The notes under the pieces: model-generated
The model's input: the letters and a program-made list of their open reading frames with translations, nothing else
The model's database searches: none
Told to the model about the DNA's origin: nothing
Assembly (NCBI GenBank): GCA_030685235.1
Contig: MU839213.1
Coordinates: forward strand, 61,090 to 125,089
From: Copromyces sp. CBS 386.78
Lineage: Eukaryota; Ascomycota; Sordariomycetes; Sordariales; Sordariaceae
Reading direction: 5' to 3'
Length of the DNA stretch: 64,000 nucleotides
Made by a program: the position numbers and the translations under genes
In this document: positions 23,809 through 35,365 of the stretch, one piece after another
Layout of the letters: every line of letters begins with the position of its first letter
How positions within the stretch are numbered: position 1 is the stretch's first letter

Positions 23809-25863
23809 GGCGGGTGTCGGCGCGGGCCGCAATACACCTCACCCGGTGCTGGGACAAGGACAGAGAGTAAGGCCGGGAGTTGAGAAGGTAGAGGGGCTGG
23901 TTGGGTCGTGGTAGCGGTAGCGGAAGCGGTCGACTAGGATATCTAGTCTCTCTGTAGACCTTGGACTGTACGAAAGGACGAGAAGACGGAGCGGCAATAG
24001 GCTTTGGAGAAAGGATGGACGCGCGCGGGTGTTGAGGATGGCAACCTGGATCCTATGTTTGGATGATGAGGGCGGGAGCAGGAGCAGTGAGCAAACCGAG
24101 TCGGGCGATGCAGGACTGGATATTGAAAATGAGATGGATGTTGCTACCGCAGGTATCTATGAGGTCGCGACTAGACGGAACACAAGGAACTTAAATGACT
24201 GCGCATCCGAGACTAGAGGTAGTAGGAAATGCGTGGGCGCGCGGAAAGTGCTGGTTGTAGAGGTTAGCGAGGCAGTTTTAGAGGAAGAAGGCGAGCAGGG
24301 AAAGTGGTAATGTTGTTTGGTGCCTTGGGACGTCTGGGACCTGGGCAGCTGGGGCAATGATGTCGTCGTCACCGGGGGCAGGGCAGCAACAAAGAAACGC
24401 TGGGCAGGGTCTGGGCTAATTGTGCTGCTGTAGCGTGCGCTATTCCGGGCGTTTGATGGAGCTGTTGATCGGCCCCCGCAAATTACAGACCGGGGGCTGC
24501 TCCTGCTCGAACCGTACGCACGTAGGTTGCAGCTTCAGATGAAATAACCCCACTCAAGAGTACCTCAAACTTATACCACACTCTAGAGAGATCGCGCTTG
24601 GTTTTATTGCTGACCCTTTTGAGTTGTCCATTTTCTCCCAAGAGCTCCGGGAGTTGCCTCGAACGAAAAAGGCCAGTCCTAGAAGCAATCCGTAAAACGT
24701 GAACTTGGCCTAATAGGTCAGCCTGGGTGACATAGCAGAAACACACGTCCGGTAAAACGAACGAGCCCCTTCAACACGAGACGGGAGCTGGTGGTTCCAA
24801 ATTTACAGGTTTTAGTTGTCATATCACAGACCGTGATAGACACGACGGTCAGACAAGCCCATGGCTGAACCATTACATCACAGAGCGAACGCGACGTCGA
24901 GCTGACCTGATCCAGGTGAGCCTGTTGCCCAGGCACTGTCCTACATAGCTCCCGTCTACGTACTTGCACAATACCTACCTCTACCTACCGTGAACTACCC
25001 GCAACCAGACGCTTCACATACCCAGTGGTCTTGCTCGCGATTGGCCTGAAGCGTCTCGATCGAGGTCCCAGATGACCCAAGATTTGCAATTGGGTAATCT
25101 CATTACAAATCAAAGTGCACATTGAAGATGGCCGTTCTATGTACCACCAACTAACTGCTAACTATCTGCCGGCGGATGACGTATTGCGGCCTTGGTTTTG
25201 CACCCTTCACCCAACGAGCAACATCTCCCGTCCCTCTCGAATTTGTTCAAAAACCTCAAGACACCGGATTTGATCATTGTCTAGGAATGGGATGTCAAAA
25301 TACGACCAATTGCGTCACCGGGAACATACTGAGCAGCCGAGGGGGCTCAAATGCCAAGCCATGTAGTTTGATCACATTGCGATATCAAGTATCTCACGTG
25401 TAAACCGCAGGTAGGTAGTCAACGATATATAGCAAAACCGTTCCTCAAAACATATGTATGTAGCTGCCAAGAGTCCACCTTGTGAGCCATCTGGGTTTCT
25501 TCCCAGACACAAAGTCCGATCAAGCGACCCCATTCCGAGCTCCAAATCCCATCCCGACCGGCTTTCACCTTAAATAAGCTTTTGTGGGGTATTTGGATCA
25601 AGAGCAAGTTATCTATGACTCTAACGACCGCGCCGTTTCCCACCGAGCTTGTCATGGTGTCATCTTGTCATGGATCTGCCGTTCCGGACTCGCGGTAGGG
25701 CTCTTAATCGCGAGACGGCCCGCAGCCCTACCTGGGGCGTATGTCCACTTTCCATGTGTAGCGGCGCCTAGTCGAGCGTCAAACGGTCGGGTTTGGGGAG
25801 AGGAAGAATCATGCATACGTACATATATAGATCTTCTGGCTCGCATGGCACGCATACAGTGTA
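23809..25863. other. Intergenic, promoter side of the SLM1-type gene
   Basis: 2 kb between the SLM1-type start and the nested transposons. The first 600 bp are GA-rich on the plus strand (pyrimidine-rich for the gene), fitting a leader and promoter. Many short random frames are present; I recognise no protein, RNA gene or repeat. Confidence 0.45.
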
Positions 25864-25925
25864 CCGTAGAATCTCACGAAACTGGCAAACCGCCTTCCGT
25901 CTTTGAGCGCCTGCATCTGGGCATA

Positions 25926-28900
25926 TCTCTTTAGCCGTGTAATACGCTATTTTTTTCCCGACCGGGGTCTGGAGCCAATGAGATTTGGTAAAACCGAAAT
26001 GCAACCTTATGGCTACTTCTAGCTACTTTTTGGGTACTCGTCAGGTCTTCAAAACCGACCCCATGACTAGTGAGCGAGCCCCTAGTCAGGGACATTAAAT
26101 CGTACATGCCCATTAATTCGTACCAGAAAAATAGGGTACCTCCCCCACTCGCAAATTTAATAGTAAATCAAAGTACATCCGTTATACTATATATTTTTTT
26201 AATTACATATAGCCTAAAAATTCTTCGTACTACCTAATACTCTAACCGTAACCGCTATTTACACTCTCGAATCTCCCTATTATACTTCGAATCCGCTATC
26301 AATTAATATTATCGATAATTATACCTATTTTTACGTACGTACAATCTACAAAGCTTCCCAATATAATTTAATTAATCTTAATTAACTACAATCCCTTTTA
26401 ATTATTTAATTTTACTATCTTTCTTTCCCTTTAGTATAATATTATTACAATATTTCTATTACTTTCGCTATACCTTCCCAATTTCGTAAACCCGCCAATA
26501 ATATTCAAAATACTAATTTATATTTTAATAAACTACTTTCTAATATTAAAAATATTATAAATAACGCTTAGGACACGCTCCTTATAAAGGGTAAAATTGT
26601 AATTACCTCTCGTATATTTAAGTAAAGGAGATATAAAATTATAGTAAACGTAGCGAAAACATTTCGAACGCTATATAAATGGGTAATTAATCGTTATTAA
26701 AGATCGTAATTAAGAGAGAATAATAGGAATAATAATACCCTATTAATTAAAGAGGAGGATTTTACCGTATATACTTAAATAAATATACAAATATTAGTCA
26801 ATTAGTATTAATAAAATTATATAAATAATTCCTCTTTAATTATATATACTGATTATATTTCTAATAGAAATCGAAATAAACCCCCAATAGTTAGCTTTAA
26901 CTATTTTTACCTTAATATAATTAAATTATAATAATAGTAATAAAAATACTTATATCCTTCGAACGTTATTTAAATAAGTATGGCGGTATTTAAAAAGGGG
27001 CGACTTCTACAACGTACGTACTAAATTAATAGTATAGGTTCGAAAAGTTTTATAAATTCCTATAAATATCGAGGAAATCTTTTATTTATTTTATAATATT
27101 ATTACTAAATATAAAATTAAGTAGGATAATATCTAGAATAATAACGAATTTAATTTTAAGGTTAGTATTTCTAATAAGGTTTATACAATATAAATGTACA
27201 TTAAAATAATAGAAGTGTAATCTGTAAATCTAAATTAGAAAATTCTAATTACTATCCTTAAAACTATATTAATATTTAGTCGAATAATCCCTCCCTTTAT
27301 CCTACTTCCTAATATTAATATTATATATAAGTATATTAATAATTCCTTTAATAACGGAATAATAATCGCCGCCTCTCTACGAAATTATATAAACGACTAA
27401 TATGCGCTAGATTAATTCAAATACTAAAAAGAGTATTTACGGCTTATTAATAAAGAAGAGAGGCGAATATTAATATTAAATAATTATAGTAATTACTATA
27501 CTATTAAATTCTATAAATAGTATAGACGAAATTATATTACCCTATTTCTTTTACCCCCTTATTTAATATACTTCCTTCAACCTCTTAATATTAATATATT
27601 TCAAATATATAAGTACTTTTACTAAATTAATATATGTAAAAGGATATTATTTAATAACGTAAATTATAATAAATTAAATTTCCTAAATAGTTTAAAAAGA
27701 ATCCGCTAAAAGGTATTTAAAATTAAGAATATTAAATTTACTTAAAAACGAACTAGTCTAATCCCGTTTAACCCTAATTTTATCCTTTCGAACTTTCGTA
27801 ATCTATTAACTTTATTAATTAATAAGGATTATATTAAATAGAAGCAAAAGTATATTACCCGTTTTGTTAAATAAAGAAAAATTAATTTAAGGTTAGATAA
27901 GGATATTATCCTTCGTATACTAAGAATTCTAATACTATTAAATAATCCTTTATTACCTACCCTTCAAATATGCGAACTCCCTACTATAAGAGAACCTTCT
28001 ACCCTTAAACGAATAAAAAAATTTATTATAGAATAGAATAGTATAATTATACTAATACTTAATCTCCTTACTATTAAAGAATATATTAAATACGTAAATT
28101 AATAATTCTCGTCTATAATTAAAGGAGATTTCGCTCTATCGCTAATAATTAAATATATATTAAATAAGCGATATAAGGCTATTACCGTATTTAATTTACT
28201 AATAATAAAAGAAATAAAATTTAAATGTAAATAGAAAGAGGAAATTGTTGAAGAAGCTTTATATAATTTATATAATACTAACTATCTATTACGACGTAAT
28301 AGTATAATTATTATTAAGAACGGTCGGTTATACGCTATAATTAATAAATACTAGCGTATAACTCTTAATAAAAAAGAAGAAGAGCATATTTATAACTGTA
28401 AGCTCCAATAAAAATAAAGCGTATTAAGAAAATAAGTTAATAACTTTATTATTATATAAAAAATATAAATAATTAAAGAGCGGTCACGGTTATATATATT
28501 TAAAACTCCTAAAAAAGAAATCTAAAAATATATTAAACTATATACTACGCAACGTTCTAATTTTAATTAATTAATTAGCAAATACCGTAAAGAGAGGGTT
28601 AACCGCTAGAATTACTACCTATTTAAAAAATAAAAAGCTATAAATAAAGAAATTAAATAATTGAAATTTAAATTTAAGTCTAACCGTATTTGTACTATAT
28701 AAAACGTTATTTTACCCTTATACTAAGTACTACTTAATGATCCTTCTAAATTATATATTTTATAGGTATTTAACGAGGTAAGAAAAAAGGTTATAAACGA
28801 TACTATTACTACTTAATTAACTAGTAAGGGTAATATCCTATTAATAAAGGAGGAGGAGGTTGAAGTTGTATAAAATAATAAGTTAGTAAATATATAATAA

Positions 28901-29511
28901 AACTTAGATTAGTAGTATCCTAACAATAGACGATAGGTATAAATAAATTAAGAAGACGAGGAGTACGAAGATTACGAAGATAAAGTTATTCCCAACGATA
29001 ATAAAGAGGAGAAGGAGGAGGAGGAGGAAGAAGAGGAAAATAGAGATAGTAATAATATAGAGGATTATAGGGATTCTAACTACGAAGAGGTTAAACCGCT
29101 ATAGTAATAAAGGATATAAATAATCTATATCACTAGATTTATATGCGTGCAAAATAACGATAATTTTACGTATTGGTATATATGCTATTCAAGTTAGCGA
29201 TTTTGTATACGCCTAAAAAATACAGATATATTACTAAATAAAATTATTAGCTCCGGACGTACGACCTTGATTTGCTAGTTAAAATGTGGGTTGGGGAAGT
29301 ACCCCGCTCGGTACGAATCAATGGTCATGTAGCAATCAATGTCCCTGACTAGGGGCTCGCTCACTAGTCATGGGGTCGGTTTTGAAGATCTGACGAGTAC
29401 CTTAGCGATGCGCTATAAGCCCCCTAATAGGAGCACTGACTGTTTAGGACAAAGGTCCTTAAATGTTTTTATAGGCTGGGAAAAAAATGGCGCATTACAC
29501 GGCTAAGGAGA
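25926..29511. mobile_element. Middle of three nested TA-flanked elements
   Basis: Ends TCTCTTTAGCCGTGTAAT and (right, reverse-complemented) TCTCCTTAGCCGTGTAAT pair over about 38 nt with roughly four mismatches, both reaching ATTTTTTTCCC. TA sits at 25924-25925 and 29512-29513. Its own sequence is only about 225 bp, a MITE, because the inner 3.36-kb element occupies the centre. Confidence 0.75.
26037..29397. mobile_element. Innermost 3.36-kb DNA transposon with about 95-bp inverted ends, heavily RIP-mutated
   Basis: The ends pair over about 90 nt (left CTCGTCAGGTCTTCAAAACC, then GACCCCATGACTAGTGAGCG and CCCCTAGTCAGGGAC), with TA at 26035-26036 and 29398-29399. The body is extremely AT-rich with few CA/TG dinucleotides and stops in all frames. 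A former coding region can still be sensed: near 28950-29060 a purine-rich run of GAG/GAA/GAT triplets looks like the acidic tail of an ancestral protein. The transposase family cannot be read. TA target and long inverted ends suggest the Tc1/mariner superfamily in the broad sense; the length is large for it. Confidence 0.75.
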
Positions 29512-30494
29512 TAGGTGCAAGTAGCTGGCAGGATCAGGTCGGTCACTATACCTTCGAATATGTACAAATTAGGGTGTGATCCGTTTGATTTTTTTTGCGT
29601 TGCTCAACTGGGTAAGCAGCTCGGTAAGAATCGTAATCCCGTATTTTCTAGACAGAAATATACCTTTTTTTACCTATACTCACCCGTTGCACGTCTTGCT
29701 CATAGTGGTGAGTTGGAAATTCACGGTCAATGTAAAGTAACGTAAAGTAAGTAAAAGAAAGGTAAAAAACGTGATGTTTCTTTCGTGCACAGGCCTCCCC
29801 GCACGGGCTATACAATTTTTCGCAGGTATTAGCCAGTTGTAATAGCGGCACTTAGGCAGCGAGATTGCTAAGGCGCGGGCGCATCTCAAACTGCGATAAA
29901 TCATCTCATTTCAGATAGGTGGCATCGTGAGGGTATTCTCTAAGCTTCTACAAGTCGATCGCAGTCAGTTTTATGTAGTTTTGTTAATAATTGATGAAGT
30001 GGATAAATCTTGAAAAGGTGCCCTAGTTAGGTTGTATGCACGGATCATTTACACTAGTGTTATTTACTGAATTTCAATTTTCTGAAAATTTCTGAAAAAA
30101 TGTTATTTTTTCAGAAATAAACCATCACTACTTGCTCATCCAGTGCATGTAAAATCCCCGCTTTTTAACCTTCTAGCCAACCAATGTGCAAAATAACTTG
30201 TTCACCTAGTTACACCCCCAGAGGGCTATTCAATACTCTACATCGCAATATTTAATAAGTAGTAATCTATACAATTTACTCACCCAAAGTACCTTTTTAT
30301 ACCGGTAAGTATCTAAAGTTTTCGAATAGATTATACCCTAATGTCGAGGGCAATATCCTTCAATTTTCACTAACTGAGCAAATACATTTGCTGGTGTATG
30401 TTGGCTGACTAGGCTTCTTCCTAGCAGATTTCTGCCATATGCCCTGCACCGAAAGAGGGAAGGCGGTTTGCCAGTTTCGCGAGATTCTACGGTA

Positions 30495-32119
30495 CTTATA
30501 GTTCGCCGTCCATGTAGTGTAGTCCGTCTCTCCGTCTCCCGGTCCGTGGTCGTGTTCCGGTCTCGCAAAGCACAAGTTTGACACTTTGCCGCCAGCTCAG
30601 CGGTGCTGGTTACGGGCCATATTTGTTGGAATCCCGTACACAAGTAGGTACTGCTCTGAGCCTGTGCTGTTAAAACGGTCTCTCGCGACATCGATAGATG
30701 AGTAGTTGGACCAGGCTGTCGCTCTGGAAACAACCCCGACGTCGGCGGAGGAGTATCCTTAGTCCATGTCCAGGCGGAGAATCCCAACATCCTCCACCAG
30801 TTCTCCGCCGGCTCGCTCCACTGGGCGTTTGCTCATGCACAACGGCCACGTCGGATTGGCTGGCGTGTCAGTCTTTGCCGAAGGGTTGCAGAGACATGGT
30901 TCCAAGACAAAAACCCCGTATATAATTCTGAGAGTGAAGTTGCGTAGTCTTTCCTTCGAATCATCAGGGATATGCAGAGCTAAGCGTGATTTGTGAGTTA
31001 CCGTTGTACATTTTAAACTGCGGTATGTACGTACCGGTAGTATGGAAGTCAACCTAGGCAGTGAGGCACGAGCACACATGTAGAGGTATGTATTGCATGC
31101 GCTGCTTTCTGCGACATGTGCAAAAAAATAAAAAATAAAAATTGTAAATTTTTCGCGTCAAGGGCGGATTTCTCACCTTGAGGCTAGCTGCGTCTTGCGG
31201 CTTGGTGTGGGCGCAGAAAGTACAGCTGAAGCCATCTGTCTGGAACCCTGAAATGCGACGCCTTACTGCGTACCCCCGGGTTCCTAAGGTAGCTATCGGG
31301 CTTACATTTAACATATAAAAGGCACATGTGCCCGCGCTCTGGGCTCTTGTCTCGTTTCTCCCTCCAACTTTCCGCTTCGATCTTGGCATCAAGGGTCCAT
31401 CTGGTTTTCCATCGCTGTCCTTGCGCCGTGCTCCCCCGTCAACCATCATGTCGTCCGGATCATCTTCTCCGGAACCTGCCCGTGCTGGCAAGCGGCCTCG
31501 TAAGTGATCCCCCATCTTCCAATCCCTCCCATGTCAGATAATCACCTTGTCCAACCGCGGCCTCAATCGTCTTCCAACTTGTGCCCTGAGTTGCGGCCCT
31601 TAAGGTGAATGCCTGTTGAGTTTTCAGTTCGAGAAACAGCCCTTGGGTGTTCTCGAGGTGATTGTGGCCCGGATGCGTTCTGCCAAGCCTAGCGCATGCG
31701 CGGCGCAGACGAGAGGAAAAACAAGAAAAGAAAAAAAAAACTGGACGAACAGGCGGGACGGGAAGATGCGCCGCAAAGACGCTCTGCTAAGGGACGGGAG
31801 AGGGGAAGTCTGGACCACTTTCGGTACCCCACTCTCTTGTTTCGACAGATCGCCGATGGCCAATACCATTCGTTTTTGCTCGAAAACTCGAAAGGCCGTG
31901 TCGTCTCCATTTTCTGCCATCTCTTGGCTACACACGCATCATCCATCCATCATCAATCATCCACCGTCCCCGTCCCAGTCACCATCACAACGACCATATT
32001 AGCAACCATCAAACATTCTGTTACCAGCACCGTCGCGTCGCCCTGTCGTTCCTACCCTGCCTGCAATTGCCTCCGGATATTTGGCCATCTGATCATTGAT
32101 TGAGCTTCAGACTTTCAAC
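30495..32119. other. Intergenic, 5' of EMG1; possible orphan first exon at 31448-31499
   Basis: 1.6 kb between the nested transposons and EMG1. At 31448 an ATG opens 17 codons (MSSGSSSPEPARAGKRP) ending at a strong donor (GTAAGTG), after a C/T-rich leader-like stretch. I could not find a downstream exon that continues a recognisable protein: both plausible acceptors near 31580 and 31629 lead to unconvincing frames. It may be a gene fragment or chance. The last 150 bp are CA/TC-rich and fit the EMG1 leader. Confidence 0.35.
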
Positions 32120-32964
32120 ATGTCTAACCACGACGTAACCATGGCAGGCACCCAGTCACTCCCTCCCCCGGCACTCCCCCAGCTCGTCGCAGAACAGCAC
32201 ATGCCCATCCCACCTACCGACAAGGACACCAAGAGGCTCATTGTGGTGCTCTCCAATGCCAGCCTCGAGACTTACAAGGCCTCACACGGCGGCTCCGGCC
32301 GCATGGGCGTGCAACGAGAGGAAAAGTACTCGCTCCTCAACAGCGATGAGCACATTGGCGTCATGCGCAAGATGAACAGAGACATCAGTGACGCTCGTCC
32401 CGATATCACTCACCAGGTTGGAAACACTCCCAGTCTGCATTCAACATGCGGACATTGCTACTGACACTCGCCATCTTTGTCTTCTAGTGCCTTCTCACGC
32501 TTCTCGACTCGCCCGTCAACAAGGCCGGAAGGCTGCAGATTTACATTCAGACCGCCAAGGGGGTCTTGATTGAGGTCTCGCCTTCTGTCCGTATCCCCCG
32601 TACCTTCAAGCGCTTCGCTGGTCTCATGGTCCAGCTTCTTCATCGTCTGTCCATCAAGGGAACCAACTCGCAGGAGAAGCTCTTGAAGGTGATCCAGAAC
32701 CCTATTACGGACCATCTGCCTCCCAACTGCCGCAAGATTACGCTCAGCTTCGACGCCCCTGTTGTGCGGGTCCGCGAGTACATCGACACCTTGGGCGAGA
32801 ACGAGAGCATCTGCGTCTTTGTTGGCGCTATGGCCAAGGGCGCCGACAACTTTGCGGATGAGTATGTCGATGAGAAGATCTCCATTAGCAATTATAGCTT
32901 GTCGGCCAGCGTAGCGTGCAGCAAGTTCTGCCACGCCGCTGAGGATGCGTGGGACCTCATCTAA
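32120..32964 (+). CDS. EMG1: rRNA small subunit pseudouridine methyltransferase Nep1/Emg1
   Basis: Emg1/Nep1 is a SPOUT-fold methyltransferase that N1-methylates a hypermodified pseudouridine of 18S rRNA and is needed for 40S assembly in the nucleolus. Exons 32120-32416 and 32488-32964 join in phase 0 over an intron at 32417-32487 (GTTGGA...TTCTAG), giving 257 aa, near the yeast 252. Family-typical blocks are [51 protein letters not shown], and a C-terminal half with [17 protein letters not shown], the cofactor-binding knot region. A second in-frame ATG at 32141 (MAGTQS) could also start the protein. The donor GTTGGA is weaker than the others here. Confidence 0.95.
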
Positions 32965-35365
32965 TCGGCATGTAGACCGTGGTGGGAAACATGGAGGGAT
33001 GGGTGAAAGGTCTGTTTGCCTTTTTCACGCGTGAGAGAGGTTGCGGGGGCTTTGGCCAGCTTCACGATACAACATCGCGATTTTGCGGGCCAGAGCTCCC
33101 GGAACTTGGGTCGCCTGTGATTGCGCTGTCGCTGTTTTTGCAACTAAAACATGGGGCGTTCAACAACGGACTCAAGACGCTTTCATCGTCTACGCAAGAC
33201 TATTCAACCTGGCTTGCCTTCCCTTCTCTCCTTTTGTCGTATACTCTTCTTCGCCTCCTCGTGGCTCTTTCAACTGCTCAACCTTAGCTAGTTAATAATC
33301 GTCTTGTCTCTTTCTGCTAATGCAAACTCGTCCGGTCGACGTATTCCTTTGTCGAGTAAACGCTTGCCCTACGCGATGTCATCTCGAACACTACCACCAC
33401 GGTAAACAGGGTCAAGTAGCGACTTGCGCGTGTTACCCATTGGTGGCGGGAATTTGGGAGTGACGCACTAACAACCGTGCTCTTTCACTCTTCTTTCCAC
33501 ATCACAGGATGCCAGCACTACTGGGTAGTATCTCTTCCCATGGTCGCTTGAAAGGTTGAAAAGTAGTGCCATGTACTCGTAATAAAATATGGCCAGGTAC
33601 AAGAAGCGTGCAGGCCTTGATGCCTCTTACGTGGCTGTCTTCATTCGGCCAATCCCCAGGCATTGACGTTGGCCATTGGGTGTTGAGACCGATTGGGTCG
33701 TCCTCATGCGGATTGGGTTACTAAATATTCATGGGCCTGCAGTATTATATCACTTTATGGGTATGGAATGACTGTTCAGGTTGCTGTTAACCTGGCGAGC
33801 CAGGTATTTGCTCCCGAGAATGTACCACATTGGAACGCCCAACGAAGCAATCGCCGGTTTTGCTGTGCCTTCCAAATTCGTACGTGTTCGTTGGATCTTT
33901 AGGGTTTGAATGATATGCAATACAAATACTCGTGCGCCAGGAACACACAACCCAGTGGCAACAGAGATGCGTAGTGTTGCTATGATTTGATGTTTCACAA
34001 AGGGACCTAAGGACCCTGCCTGGGCCGGCACCAATTCGGCATGCAAGTGCGGACACGCTAACGTTCACCTTGTATAGGACAGGCTGATTCGGGTACGAAA
34101 AGCCTTGCATGCAAGACTTTTATTTGGGCACGCAGGCACCGAAGCCTTTACCGTAGCTGTGGCGCCAAAAAGATGGCTCATTCTACTTGTCAGGCAGCGG
34201 CACAGTCAATGAGCGGTAACGGCCAGCGGTTGTCTACGGAAAATCCTGCAGTGCGAGTGCAATCAGGTCCCGTCAGATCATCAAAATGGAAGGCAATACA
34301 TAGCAGGTGGGAGAAGCTGGCATGAGGAAAAAATAGGAATGTTGCAAGGTTGCATTTCCCTAAAAAGGCGGAGAGGGTTGTTCGCCAATGGATTATTCTC
34401 CCGCCCTCGATCGCCAGTCAGCCAAGTCAGGCCGGATGGCCGGGTCGCGTTAGGTCTGCTGCCTGTCTTGCCTCCCATCACCACCAACCACAGGATGCTC
34501 TTTTACACTATACGCTGTAGTGAGCTGGTATCCCCACGATGCCCGTGAGCCCGAAAACAGGCGCTTGGGACCCACAACGACCAGGAACCTGCCATCACTG
34601 CCTCACGAGAGGAAGTTGACAAGAGCATCAGCCCCAAAAAAAGGGGATCCTGGGGATATATGCCTTGAGCTTTCCAAACACCTACCTACCTAGCTAGACT
34701 TGCGGCCTGGCTACTTCTGGGCCACCACTCTTCCGTCCTGCTACGAACATGGCTAACTGTTGAACATACGTGGACGAATCCAACCGCTATCCGACCGTCA
34801 AGTGATTTCACCAAGCAGCAATTGCTATCTGGCCCTTCCCGCCCTACACCATTTTGTCTGTGACGCAAGTCGGACCGGTGAGAAAGGCCTCCGCTAAGTC
34901 ACTTCCTCCACCACCACATCTTCAACCATTTGCGACCACGTTGCTCGTGGTCACTTCTCTCGCTCTTCTATTCATCTTCGAACGTGGGTACGGTACTTCA
35001 ACATCCTTCACTCTTTCCATAACGCACCCTTGCGGCGATGCTTTGAGAGCACGCCTAGACTCAACCACCACGCTCGCGTGCTTGGATGTGGTGAGCCGTG
35101 AGCGGCAGCACACCCCTGTCTTGATCGCCTGCTCGCGCCACGGTACTTCAACGGTGTCCCAACGGTGCCTTGGGATTCCCTGTTAAGCTCAGCGACCTTC
35201 AACACCTCGGACACCCAAAAGTTTGCCACATATCAACTCCCGCGTCAACACCGAGGCTGTATATCAAACCGAGGGGCGGTGGCATAGATCAGCAGCTTGC
35301 AGAGGTCTGTTGGGCTGGCTCGCTGTTAGGCTGGCCAGATTTTCAACATAAAAACATCAGTCAGG
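32965..35365. other. Intergenic, 2.4 kb, no gene recognised
   Basis: Lies between EMG1 and the VOC-fold gene, both on the plus strand. Normal composition, no inverted-repeat ends found, no RIP. A 110-codon frame at 34854-35186 has one hydrophobic stretch but starts with TTG and has no recognisable features, so I leave it uncalled. The segment just before 35366 is the likely promoter of the next gene. Confidence 0.45.

Larger units (their letters stand above)
25864..30492. mobile_element. Outermost of three nested TA-flanked elements
   Basis: Inverted ends: left CCGTAGAATCTCACGAAACT, right (reverse-complemented) CCGTAGAATCTCGCGAAACT, both continuing GGCAAACCGCCTTCC. About 38 nt pair with a single mismatch, and weaker similarity goes on to a shared GGGCATA or GGCATA. 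TA lies outside at 25862-25863 and 30493-30494. With the nested DNA removed, about 1.04 kb of its own sequence remains (25864-25925 and 29512-30492). That part is not visibly RIP-mutated and encodes nothing I recognise, so this looks like a non-autonomous element interrupted by later insertions. Confidence 0.75.
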
